This document shows positions 13,571 to 21,495 of a stretch of DNA of 25,649 nucleotides, piece after piece. The DNA lies in assembly GCA_934667845.1 (NCBI GenBank), contig CAKUMQ010000036.1, positions 1 to 25,649 of the forward strand, read 5' to 3'. The stretch's first letter is position 1; each line of letters starts with the position of its first letter. The position numbers and the translations under genes were made by a program. The notes beneath the pieces were generated by a model, which searched no databases, had not been told where the DNA came from, and saw only the letters and a list, made by a program, of their open reading frames with translations. The stretch comes from an uncultured Eubacteriales bacterium (GTDB lineage: Bacteria > Bacillota > Clostridia > Oscillospirales > Acutalibacteraceae).

Positions 13571-14449
13571 ATGGCACAGAAAGTGCGTAAGGCGGTCATA
13601 CCGGCTGCCGGATTGGGAACACGGGTGCTGCCCGCTTCCAAGGCGATTCCGAAAGAGATGCTGCCGATCGTGGACAAGCCCGCGATCCAATATATCGTGG
13701 AGGAGGCGGTCGCCTCCGGTATCCGCGACATCCTGATCATCACCAACCGCGGCAAGGGCGCGATCGAGGATCATTTTGACCACGCGTTTGAACTGGAGGA
13801 GCGTCTGGAGAGCAGCGGAAAGCGCGATATGCTCGAGCAGGTGCGCCACAGCGCCGGACTCGCCAATATTTTCTTCCTGCGTCAGAAGGAGACGCGCGGC
13901 CTCGGCCATGCGGTCAATCAGGCGCGCTCCTTTGTGGGCAACGAGCCGTTCGCCGTGCTGTACGGCGACGATGTCATCATCGGCAAGGATCCCGTCTGCG
14001 GGCAGCTCTGCCGCGCCTATGAGAAATACGGCAAGGGCGTCGTCGGCATGAAAGAGGTCACGCCGGAGCAGATCCACCGCTATTCCTCCCTGAAGGTGAC
14101 GCCGATCGAGGGCAACGACTATCAGGTGACGGATATGATCGAAAAGCCCGCGACCGCAGGTCAGGTGCTGTCGCTGTTTTCCATCCTCGGCCGCTGCGTG
14201 CTGCCGCCGGTCATATTTGATATTCTGGATCGCACGGCGCCCGGCGCGGGCGGTGAGATCCAGCTGACCGACGCCATGTGCGAGCTGGCACGCACCGAGG
14301 GCATGACCGGCGTGGATTTTGTCGGCAAGCGGTATGACATGGGCAACAAGCTCGGCATCCTGCAGGCGACCTGCGAGGTGGCGCTTGCTCACCCTGAGGT
14401 CAAGGACGGGTTTGCGGCGTATCTGAAGGAACTGGTGAAAACACTGTAA
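13571..14449 (+). CDS. galU: UTP-glucose-1-phosphate uridylyltransferase
   Basis: 292 residues, normal for bacterial GalU. It makes UDP-glucose from UTP and glucose-1-phosphate, feeding glycolipid, wall and exopolysaccharide synthesis. The nucleotide-binding loop is PAAGLGTRVLPASK (11-24), followed by PKEMLPIVDKP. QKETRGLGHAV, the metal-site region VLYGDD, MIEKP and KRYDMGNKLG are all present. The ATG at 13571 follows GGGGAGG. It has its own promoter at the end of the preceding gene. The downstream glycosyltransferase fusion may use its product or a derivative; that link is inferred from proximity. Confidence 0.97.
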   Translation: MAQKVRKAVIPAAGLGTRVLPASKAIPKEMLPIVDKPAIQYIVEEAVASGIRDILIITNRGKGAIEDHFDHAFELEERLESSGKRDMLEQVRHSAGLANIFFLRQKETRGLGHAVNQARSFVGNEPFAVLYGDDVIIGKDPVCGQLCRAYEKYGKGVVGMKEVTPEQIHRYSSLKVTPIEGNDYQVTDMIEKPATAGQVLSLFSILGRCVLPPVIFDILDRTAPGAGGEIQLTDAMCELARTEGMTGVDFVGKRYDMGNKLGILQATCEVALAHPEVKDGFAAYLKELVKTL

Positions 14450-14486
14450 TACGGCGAATCCCAGAATAAAACAGCGGAGGTGACAT

Positions 14487-14954
14487 ATGGGCAGGCGGTT
14501 TTTCCCTGTGTATATGGATCTTGACGGCAACAATTGCGGTATTATGGGCGGCGGAGAGACGGCGGCGCGCTGTGCGCAGGCGCTGCTGCATTTCGGCGCG
14601 CGCCTGACCGTGGTCAGTCCCGTGCTCTGCCCGGCTCTGCAGGAGCTGGAACGGCAGGGGCTGGTTCGCCATATCCCCCGCAAATTTTTCCGCGGCGACT
14701 GCAGCCATATGCTGCTGTGCATTGCCGCGACGGGCGACCGCGCGGTTAATATCGCGATCGCCTCGGAATGTAAAGCCAAAAATCTGCCGGTCTATGTCAC
14801 CGATCCGGTGGAATACGGGACGTTTCGCTTCCCGGCGGTGCTGCACCACGGGGAAGTGACCGTCACGCTGGCGGGCGACGATCCCGCTGCTGTCGAGGCA
14901 GACGCCGCGCAGCTGGCGGCGCTGTGGAATATCGGGGAGGAGCTGTCGCTGTGA
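14487..14954 (+). CDS. Met8/CysG-N-like protein (putative precorrin-2 dehydrogenase), divergent
   Basis: 155 residues. The opening FFPVYMDLDGNNCGIMGGGETAA is the NAD-binding Rossmann start of precorrin-2 dehydrogenase/sirohydrochlorin chelatase proteins, with GGGETA at 21-26. VYVTDPVEYGTFRFPAV (102-118) aligns with the family block that holds the catalytic aspartate (D106 is the candidate). The next family block, normally ISTGGxSP, is here TLAGDDP, and the C-terminal dimerisation/chelation region is very short. No other heme, siroheme or cobalamin gene is nearby. It may still be a dehydrogenase or may have taken on another role. A GGAGGTGACAT ribosome binding site precedes the ATG. Confidence 0.75.
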   Translation: MGRRFFPVYMDLDGNNCGIMGGGETAARCAQALLHFGARLTVVSPVLCPALQELERQGLVRHIPRKFFRGDCSHMLLCIAATGDRAVNIAIASECKAKNLPVYVTDPVEYGTFRFPAVLHHGEVTVTLAGDDPAAVEADAAQLAALWNIGEELSL

Positions 14955-14978
14955 CGGCGGCGCGCTCCTGAAAAGCAG

Positions 14979-15005
14979 AGGGATCGCCCGTTTCGGCGAT
15001 CCCTT
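14979..15005 (+). terminator. Probable terminator after the Met8-like gene
   Basis: A perfect 9-bp stem GGGATCGCC/GGCGATCCC (14980-14988 with 14995-15003), extendable by one A-T pair, with a CGTTTC loop. Only TT follows, so termination may be partial and the next gene may be read through. Confidence 0.55.
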
Positions 15006-15038
15006 GTGCTGTCACCCCCAAAAAAGGAGAGGCAGAGT

Positions 15039-17438
15039 ATGTCGATAGGAAAAAAACTGAACCGTCTGCGCTATCGGCTGCCGCCGCTTGGCTATCCGCG
15101 CCTTTGCCGGAAGCTGCCGGTCGATCCGCGCGCCGTGCTGCTGGAATCGCAGCATGGGACGGGAATGGACGGCAACATCTATTATCTTCTGCGCGTGCTG
15201 GCGGGCGAAGAGCGCTACCGCGATATGACGCTGTATCTGACCTGCCGCCCCGAAAACCGCGCGCGTTTCCGCACCCGGCTGGACGCCGAGGGGATGGAGC
15301 GGGTGCAGCTGCTGGAGCTGCATTCGAAAGCGTATATCCGCGCGCTTGCGACCTGCCGCTATCTCATCGGCGACATCACGTTTTATCCGCTGTTTGTCAA
15401 GCGGCCGGAGCAGATCTATCTGAACACCTGGCACGGCACGCCGCTGAAAACGCTCGGACGGCGGGTGAAGGGGGAGCCGCACAACATTGCGGGGCCGCAG
15501 AAAAATTTTCTGATGGCGGATTATCTCCTCTATCCGAATGAGTACACGGCGCAGCATATGATCGAGGACTACATGCTCGCGGGGCTTTTGGGGGCGCGGG
15601 TGCTGCTCGGCGGCTATCCGCGCAATACGGTGTTTTTCGACACCGCAGACGCCGCAAGGCAGCGGGAGCGCTATCAGATTGCCGGCAAGCGGGTCTATGC
15701 GTTTTTGCCGACATGGCGCGGGCGGGTCGGTGCTGCCGACCCCGAGGCGGGCGCGGCGCTTTCGGCGCAGCTTTCGGCGCTGGATGCGGGTCTGACCGCG
15801 GAGGAGGTGCTGTTCGTCAAGCTGCACCCGATGGCGAAAAAGGATGTGGCGCTTGACCGTTTTTCGCATATCCGCTCGTTCCCCGACGACTGCGAGACCT
15901 ACCGCTTTTTAAATGCGGCGGATGTGCTGATCACCGATTATTCCAGCGTGTTCTATGACTTTGCGATCACGCGGAAAAAGTGCGTGCTGTTCACGCCGGA
16001 CGCCGCCGCCTATGAGGCGGAGCGCGGATTTTACCGGCCGCTTTCCTCGCTGCCGTTCCCGCAGACGGCGGATGTGCCGGCGCTGCTTGCGGAGCTGCGC
16101 AAGCCGAAAGCGTATGACGATACGGCGTTTTTGGCGGAATACTGCCCGTTTGACCGCCCCGACGCGGCATCGCTCCTGTGCGCCCGCGTGATCGGCGGCG
16201 AGGCGCAGGAGGGGATCACCGAGCGGGCGTGTCCGTCCGACGACAGGGAGACCGTGCTGGTTTATGCGGGTGATCTGGCGCGAAACGGCATCACGACCTC
16301 ACTGCTCGATCGGCTCACGCTTGCCGACCGGGAAAAATATCACTTTGTGCTGACCTTCCGCGTGAAGGCGGCGGCGCCGAACGCCGAGGTGCTGCACCGC
16401 CTGCCCGACGGCGTGACGTATATCGCGACCGAGGGGCGCGAGGGGCTGGGGTTTGGGAAAACACTTGCCCAGAAGCTATTTGTCCGTCGTCTGCTGCCGT
16501 TTGCGCTCTATCGCCGCCTGATGCGGCCGGTGTACGACTGGGAGCGCCGCCGCTGCTTCGGCGATGCGGCGTTTCAGACGGTGGTGCAGTTTTCCGGCTA
16601 CGAGACCGAGCCGACGCTGCTGTTTGCGTCATTTCCCGTGCGGCGGGTGATCTTTGTCCACAACGATATGCAGCAGGAGATCCGCACGCGGCATAACCAG
16701 CGGCGCGCCGTGCTGCGCTATGCCTACGGGGCATATGACCGCGTGGCGGCGGTGACGGAGGATCTGCTGCCCTCCGTGCAGTCGTTTCTGCCCGCGCCGC
16801 GCCGCATTGACGTGGCGCGCAATCCCGTGCCGGTCGGGCGTATTCGCGCGCGTGGGAGCGCGGCTCCGGCGTTTTCTCCGCAGACGCGCTCGACGCATAC
16901 GCCGGAGCAGATCGCCGCGCTGTGCGCAGGCGGACACTGTATCGTCAACGTCGGCAGGTTCTCGCCCGAAAAGGGGCAAAAGCGGCTGATCGACGCCTTT
17001 GCCCGCGCGTGGGAGACGCAGCGGGACGGCGCGCTTTTGCTGATCGGCGGCAACCAGCGGCAGGGGCTTTTCGACCGCCTCTGCGCCTATGTGCAGACAC
17101 TCCCCTGCGCCGACCGGATCACGCTCGTGCTGTCGCTTGATAATCCGCTGCCGTTTGTCAGACGGTGCAGCGGACTGATACTGTCCTCGTTTTACGAGGG
17201 CTTCGGACTCGTGCTGACCGAGGCGGACGTGCTGGGGCTGCCGGTGGTGTCGGCGGATATCGTGGGGCCGCGCGGATTCATGCAGCGGTACGGCGGCTGT
17301 CTGGTGCCCTCGACCGACGAGGGAATAGAGGAGGGCGTGCGGCGGCTCCTGTCCGGCGGCGTCCCGCCCCTCGGCGTGGATTATGACGAATACAACCGGC
17401 AGGCGGAGGCGGAATTTGCCGCCCTGCTGACGGAATAA
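15039..17438 (+). CDS. Fused CDP-glycerol glycerophosphotransferase (TagB/TagF type) and GT4 glycosyltransferase
   Basis: 799 residues from the ATG at 15039, which has AGGAGA nine bases upstream. The N-terminal half (about 30-385) is a TagF/TagB-type glycerol-phosphate polymerase: NTWHGTPLK (129-137), KLHP (261-264) and TDYSSVFYDF (299-308) are its catalytic signatures. The C-terminal half (about 407-799) is a group 1 (GT4) glycosyltransferase: NVGRFSPEKGQKRL near 637-650 and the E-x7-E motif in FYEGFGLVLTEAD (E720, E728). The enzyme would add glycerol phosphate from CDP-glycerol and a sugar to a membrane-linked surface polymer on the cytoplasmic side. tagD, the CDP-glycerol synthase, starts 11 bases downstream. 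Acceptor and sugar are unknown. No transmembrane helix is evident. Confidence 0.92.
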   Translation: MSIGKKLNRLRYRLPPLGYPRLCRKLPVDPRAVLLESQHGTGMDGNIYYLLRVLAGEERYRDMTLYLTCRPENRARFRTRLDAEGMERVQLLELHSKAYIRALATCRYLIGDITFYPLFVKRPEQIYLNTWHGTPLKTLGRRVKGEPHNIAGPQKNFLMADYLLYPNEYTAQHMIEDYMLAGLLGARVLLGGYPRNTVFFDTADAARQRERYQIAGKRVYAFLPTWRGRVGAADPEAGAALSAQLSALDAGLTAEEVLFVKLHPMAKKDVALDRFSHIRSFPDDCETYRFLNAADVLITDYSSVFYDFAITRKKCVLFTPDAAAYEAERGFYRPLSSLPFPQTADVPALLAELRKPKAYDDTAFLAEYCPFDRPDAASLLCARVIGGEAQEGITERACPSDDRETVLVYAGDLARNGITTSLLDRLTLADREKYHFVLTFRVKAAAPNAEVLHRLPDGVTYIATEGREGLGFGKTLAQKLFVRRLLPFALYRRLMRPVYDWERRRCFGDAAFQTVVQFSGYETEPTLLFASFPVRRVIFVHNDMQQEIRTRHNQRRAVLRYAYGAYDRVAAVTEDLLPSVQSFLPAPRRIDVARNPVPVGRIRARGSAAPAFSPQTRSTHTPEQIAALCAGGHCIVNVGRFSPEKGQKRLIDAFARAWETQRDGALLLIGGNQRQGLFDRLCAYVQTLPCADRITLVLSLDNPLPFVRRCSGLILSSFYEGFGLVLTEADVLGLPVVSADIVGPRGFMQRYGGCLVPSTDEGIEEGVRRLLSGGVPPLGVDYDEYNRQAEAEFAALLTE

Positions 17439-17449
17439 GGAGAATACAC

Positions 17450-17854
17450 ATGAAACGGATCCTCACCTACGGTACGTTTGATCTCTTGCACTACGGCCAC
17501 ATCCGGCTGCTCCAGCGCGCCCGTGCGCTCGGGGACTATCTGATCGTCGGGCTGTCCACCGACGAATTCAACGCGCAGAAAGGCAAGGCGGCGTTTCACG
17601 ACTATGAGACCCGCAAGCGGATGCTGGAGGCGATCCGCTATGTGGATCTGGTGATCCCCGAGAAAAACTGGGAGCAAAAGGCGCAGGATGTGAAGGATTA
17701 TCACGTCGATGTGGTGGTCATGGGCAGCGACTGGGCGGGCAGCGAGCGGTTTGAATACCTGCGTTCGCTGTGCGAGGTGGTCTATCTCGACCGCACGCCC
17801 GGCATTTCGACGACAAAGATCAAACAGGAGCTGGGACTGGTCAAGGAGGAGTGA
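17450..17854 (+). CDS. tagD: Glycerol-3-phosphate cytidylyltransferase
   Basis: 134 residues, the usual TagD/TarD length. It makes CDP-glycerol from CTP and glycerol-3-phosphate. Nucleotidyltransferase signatures: TYGTFDLLHYGH with the HxGH at 14-17, and RTPGISTTKIK (115-125). The conserved KRMLEAIRYVD and VMGSDWAG are also present. AAGGAG precedes the ATG by seven bases. It is almost certainly co-transcribed with the upstream fusion, to which it supplies substrate. uvrC follows after 36 bases. Confidence 0.97.
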   Translation: MKRILTYGTFDLLHYGHIRLLQRARALGDYLIVGLSTDEFNAQKGKAAFHDYETRKRMLEAIRYVDLVIPEKNWEQKAQDVKDYHVDVVVMGSDWAGSERFEYLRSLCEVVYLDRTPGISTTKIKQELGLVKEE

Positions 17855-17890
17855 CCCGTCCCTGAAAGCGGAAACGGAGATGAATACGCG

Positions 17891-19732
17891 TTGACGGAAG
17901 CCAATCCCCATCTTGCCGAGTTGCGGCGGCGCGCCATGGCGCTGCCGACCACGCCCGGCGTCTATATCATGCGGGACAAGACGGGCGAGGTCATCTATGT
18001 CGGCAAGGCGAAGGCGCTCAAAAATCGGGTCAGCCAGTATTTCGGCTCCGATCAGAACCACACGGAAAAGGTGCGCCAGATGGTGCGGCGGGTGGAGCGA
18101 TTTGACTATATCCTCGTCAACAGCGAGTTTGAGGCGCTGGTTCTGGAGTGCGCGCTCATCAAGCAGTACAGCCCGAAGTACAACATCTTACTGAAGGACG
18201 ACAAGGGCTACTGCTATATCCGCATTTCCCCGCCGCCCTATGCCCGCATCACCGCGGTGCGGCAGAAGGCGGACGACGGCGCGCGCTATCTCGGCCCCTA
18301 TATGAGCTATCACACGGTGCGGCAGTCGGTGGATGAGGCGTGCCGCACGTTTTTGCTGCCGACCTGTGACCGCAGGCTGGCGTTCGGGCGGACAAGCGGC
18401 CGTCCCTGCCTTGACCATCACATCGGGCAGTGCAGCGCGCCCTGCACCGGACGGGTCAGCGAGGCGGAGCACGCCGAACGGGTCGAGCAGGCGGTCGAGC
18501 TGCTGACCGGCGGCACGGCGGCGGTCACGGCGTCGCTGACGGCGCAGATGGAGGCGGCTGCCGAGCGGCTGGAATTTGAAAAGGCAGCGCGCCTGCGGGA
18601 CCGGCTCGCCGCCATCCGCCGTTTGCAGGAAAAGCAGAAGGTGGTCATGTCCCGCGTGCCGCAGCAGGATATCCTGGCGCTGTCGGGCAGCGCGGACAAG
18701 GCGTGCATGGAGGTGTTCCGCTTCCGCGGCGGCAATTTGTGCGACCGCGAGCATTTTTTATTTGAGCCGGATGCGACGCCCGAGACGACCCGTGCGGAAT
18801 TTCTGCGGCGGTATTATTCGCTGCGCGAAGACGTCCCGCCCCGCGTTGCTCTGGACGGCGAGGCGGAGGAGCGGGAGCTTCTGGAGCAGTGGCTGTCCGA
18901 AAAAGCCGGACGGCGGGTGCATATCGTCTGTCCGCAGAAGGGCGAGCAGGCACAGCTGGTGGAGCTTTGCCGCCAGAACGCCGCCGAGCATCTGGCGGCG
19001 CAGGAGGGGCGCAGCGGCCGCTCGACCGCCGCTTTGGACGAGCTGGCGCGGCTGCTGGGGCTGCCGTCGCCGCCGGCATATATCGAGTGCTATGACATTT
19101 CCAACCAGAACGGCACAGATAACGTGGCGGGGATGGTCGCCTTTGAAAACGGCCAGCCGCTGCGCAGCGCCTACCGCCGCTTTGCCATCCGCACCGTGGT
19201 CGGACAGGACGACTACGGCTCCATGCGCGAGGTGCTGTCCCGCCGCATGGAGGAATATGAGGCGCACAGGGAGGAGGGCGTCGGCTTCGGCCGCAAGCCG
19301 GATCTGATCCTGCTTGACGGCGGCGAGGAGCATGTCCGCGCGGGCAAGCCGATCGTGGATGCCTACGGACTGGGGATCCCGGTGTTCGGTCTCGTCAAGG
19401 ACGGCTCCCACCGCACCCGCGCCATCGCGGCGGACGGCGAGGAGATCGCCATCCGCTCAAACCGCGGAGTGTTTACGCTGCTGTCCACCATCCAGGAGGA
19501 GGTGCACCGCTTTGCCATCGGCTATCACCGCCAGCGTCGCCGCAGTCACGTTACCTCCACGGCGCTGACCTCGATCCCCGGCGTGGGCGAAGTGCGGGCG
19601 CGGGAGCTTCTGCGGCGCTTCGGCTCGCTGACGGCGGTTCGCGCCGCCACGGTCGAGGAGCTGCTGACCGTGAAGGGAATGGACCGCCCGACGGCGGAAA
19701 ATATCGTGGCATGGGCGGAAAAAGCGCCCTGA
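17891..19732 (+). CDS. uvrC: Excinuclease ABC subunit C
   Basis: 613 residues; makes both incisions in nucleotide excision repair with UvrB. An N-terminal GIY-YIG nuclease domain (about 18-100) has GVYIMRDKTGEVIYVGKAKALKNRV. Four cysteines (C159, C173, C181, C185) match the spacing pattern of the [4Fe-4S] site described for UvrC. A UVR motif (about 217-252) contacts UvrB, the RNase H-like nuclease follows (with IECYDISNQNGTDNV), and tandem helix-hairpin-helix motifs end the protein. The start is TTG at 17891 with GGAG 11 bases upstream, which gives the usual ~17-residue lead before LPTTPG. The next ATG (codon 16) is possible but shorter. Confidence 0.96.
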   Translation: MTEANPHLAELRRRAMALPTTPGVYIMRDKTGEVIYVGKAKALKNRVSQYFGSDQNHTEKVRQMVRRVERFDYILVNSEFEALVLECALIKQYSPKYNILLKDDKGYCYIRISPPPYARITAVRQKADDGARYLGPYMSYHTVRQSVDEACRTFLLPTCDRRLAFGRTSGRPCLDHHIGQCSAPCTGRVSEAEHAERVEQAVELLTGGTAAVTASLTAQMEAAAERLEFEKAARLRDRLAAIRRLQEKQKVVMSRVPQQDILALSGSADKACMEVFRFRGGNLCDREHFLFEPDATPETTRAEFLRRYYSLREDVPPRVALDGEAEERELLEQWLSEKAGRRVHIVCPQKGEQAQLVELCRQNAAEHLAAQEGRSGRSTAALDELARLLGLPSPPAYIECYDISNQNGTDNVAGMVAFENGQPLRSAYRRFAIRTVVGQDDYGSMREVLSRRMEEYEAHREEGVGFGRKPDLILLDGGEEHVRAGKPIVDAYGLGIPVFGLVKDGSHRTRAIAADGEEIAIRSNRGVFTLLSTIQEEVHRFAIGYHRQRRRSHVTSTALTSIPGVGEVRARELLRRFGSLTAVRAATVEELLTVKGMDRPTAENIVAWAEKAP

Positions 19733-19754
19733 CCGGCAAAAAAATTGCGGTCAG
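19729..19754 (+). other. Hairpin overlapping the uvrC stop codon
   Basis: CTGACCG (19729-19735) pairs with CGGTCAG (19748-19754), with an inner CAA/TTG around an A-rich loop. The stem contains the uvrC TGA. No T run follows on either strand, so it is not a clear terminator, but it separates uvrC from the parA promoter. Confidence 0.4.
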
Positions 19755-19767
19755 ACAAAATAAAGGC

Positions 19768-19796
19768 TTTTCAGCGGCGCGGAATTGTGATATACT
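19768..19796 (+). promoter_or_regulatory. Promoter of parA-parB
   Basis: -35 TTTTCA (19768-19773), 17 bases, -10 TATACT (19791-19796) preceded by an extended -10 TG. It lies 38 bases upstream of the parA ATG. Confidence 0.75.
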
Positions 19797-19833
19797 CTTT
19801 CTGATACGGAAGCGGAGAGGATGAACAGCGCAC

Positions 19834-20592
19834 ATGGGAAGAATCATTTCCATTGTTAACCAAAAGGGTGGCGTCGGCAAGACGACCACAGCCATCAATC
19901 TGGCGGCGGCGGTCGGCAGTAAGGGAAAACGCTGCCTTTTGGTGGATCTCGACCCGCAGGGAAACGCCACGAGCGGTGTCGGCGTGGACAAGCGGCAGGT
20001 GCGGCTGTCCACTTACGAGCTGCTGATCGGCGAGGCGGGCTTTGCCGACGTGCGGCTGTCCACCGGCTTCCGCGGTTTGGATGTGCTGCCCTGCAGCATC
20101 CGCCTGGCGGGCGCAGAGGTGGAGCTTGTCGAGATGGATCGGCGGAAAAACCGCCTGCTTGCGGCGCTTGCACCGGCGCGGGAGGAATATGACTATCTGT
20201 TTATCGACTGCCCGCCCTCTCTGGGGCTTCTGACGCTCAATGCGCTCTGCGCGTCCGATACCGTGCTCGTGCCGATCCAGCCGGAATATTTCGCGCTGGA
20301 GGGGCTGTCGCAGCTGATGGGGACGGTGCGCCGCATCAAGCAGCAGGACAACCCGACGCTGGAGATCGAGGGCGTGCTGTTTACCATGTACGACGGGCGG
20401 CTGAATCTGACGCAGCAGGTGGCGCGGGAGGTCAAGCGCTTTTTCCCGCGCAAGGTGTTTGCCACGACGATTCCCCGCAGTGTGCGCCTGTCCGAAGCGC
20501 CGAGCTTCGGCAGGCCGATCAGTTATTATGACGGCAGCTCCCGCGGCGCGGCGGCGTATGACGCGCTGGCGGATGAGCTGATGAATCGGTAA
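19834..20592 (+). CDS. parA: Chromosome-partitioning ATPase ParA (Soj)
   Basis: 252 residues, the short chromosomal (Soj) form without an N-terminal HTH. The deviant Walker A is KGGVGKTT (11-18) with the signature lysine K11. VDLDPQGNAT (37-46) and FIDCPPSLG follow, with LSEAPSFGRP near the end. It binds DNA as an ATP dimer and is released by ParB; in Firmicutes it also influences DnaA activity. GAGAGGA lies about 12 bases upstream of the ATG, somewhat long. parB starts 18 bases after the stop. Confidence 0.96.
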   Translation: MGRIISIVNQKGGVGKTTTAINLAAAVGSKGKRCLLVDLDPQGNATSGVGVDKRQVRLSTYELLIGEAGFADVRLSTGFRGLDVLPCSIRLAGAEVELVEMDRRKNRLLAALAPAREEYDYLFIDCPPSLGLLTLNALCASDTVLVPIQPEYFALEGLSQLMGTVRRIKQQDNPTLEIEGVLFTMYDGRLNLTQQVAREVKRFFPRKVFATTIPRSVRLSEAPSFGRPISYYDGSSRGAAAYDALADELMNR

Positions 20593-20610
20593 AAAAGGAG
20601 GACGTTCGGC

Positions 20611-21465
20611 TTGGCAAAAAAAGGCGGATTGGGAAAAGGACTAGATGCGCTTTTTGCGGAAAATACCGTAACGACGGATACACCGGTGTCGGTGCTGCGG
20701 CTGTCGGACATTGTGCCGAACCGCGACCAGCCCCGCAAACAGTTTGACGAGGAAGCGCTCGCCGAGCTGGCGGATTCCATCGCACAGCACGGCGTGCTTC
20801 AGCCGCTGCTCGTGCGGCCGATGACCGACGGCACCTATTGCCTGGTCGCGGGTGAGCGCCGGTGGCGTGCCGCCCGTCTGGCGGGGCTTTCCGAGGTGCC
20901 GGTCGTCATCCGCGAGATGGATGACCGCGAAATGGCGGAGCTGGCGCTGATCGAAAACCTCCAGCGCGAGGATCTGAACCCCATGGAGGAAGCGCGCGGC
21001 TATCAGACGCTGATGGATAACTACGGGCTGACGCAGGAGGAAGCGGCGCGGGTGGTCAACAAATCCCGCCCGGCGGTAGCCAATGCGCTGCGTCTGCTGC
21101 GTCTGCCGCCTGCCGTGGGGGATATGGTGGCGGAGGGACGGCTCTCTGCCGGTCACGCCCGCACGCTGCTGGCGTTCCCGCCCGAGCGGCAGCAGGAGGC
21201 GGCGAAGCTGGCGGTCGAGGGCGGTCTGTCGGTGCGGCAGCTCGAGCGCATGGCCAAGACCGCGTCGGCAGAGCCGAAGGCGCCTGCCGCGAAGCCTGCG
21301 CGCGATCGGTTTTATGATGAGGTGGAGCTGGCGCTGACACAGGCGCTCTCCCGCCGCGTGAAGGTGACGGCTGCCGGAAAGGGCGGCACGCTTCAGGTGG
21401 AGTTTTATGACCGGGACGATCTGACGGCGCTTGCCAATGCGCTTTCACCCGAAAGCGCCGAGTAA
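20611..21465 (+). CDS. parB: Chromosome-partitioning protein ParB (Spo0J)
   Basis: 284 residues from a TTG start with GGAGG nine bases upstream; starting here keeps the conserved N-terminal Soj-activating segment KKGGLGKGLDALF. The CTPase/ParB N-domain has GERRWRAA (81-88) and ENLQRED (115-121). The HTH for parS is at about 140-166 (LTQEEAARVVNKSRPAVANA). The C-terminal dimer domain ends the protein. I saw no sequence resembling the usual parS palindrome in this window by eye. It is expected to load SMC and segregate the origin region together with ParA. Confidence 0.96.
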   Translation: MAKKGGLGKGLDALFAENTVTTDTPVSVLRLSDIVPNRDQPRKQFDEEALAELADSIAQHGVLQPLLVRPMTDGTYCLVAGERRWRAARLAGLSEVPVVIREMDDREMAELALIENLQREDLNPMEEARGYQTLMDNYGLTQEEAARVVNKSRPAVANALRLLRLPPAVGDMVAEGRLSAGHARTLLAFPPERQQEAAKLAVEGGLSVRQLERMAKTASAEPKAPAAKPARDRFYDEVELALTQALSRRVKVTAAGKGGTLQVEFYDRDDLTALANALSPESAE

Positions 21466-21495
21466 ACAGTCAATTTTTGCAAAGGAGTCTTTTCT

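Noticed and set aside
15012..15869. 285-codon minus-strand open frame opposite the TagF domain
   Set aside because: An antisense shadow; the plus-strand protein carries all TagF catalytic motifs across this stretch.
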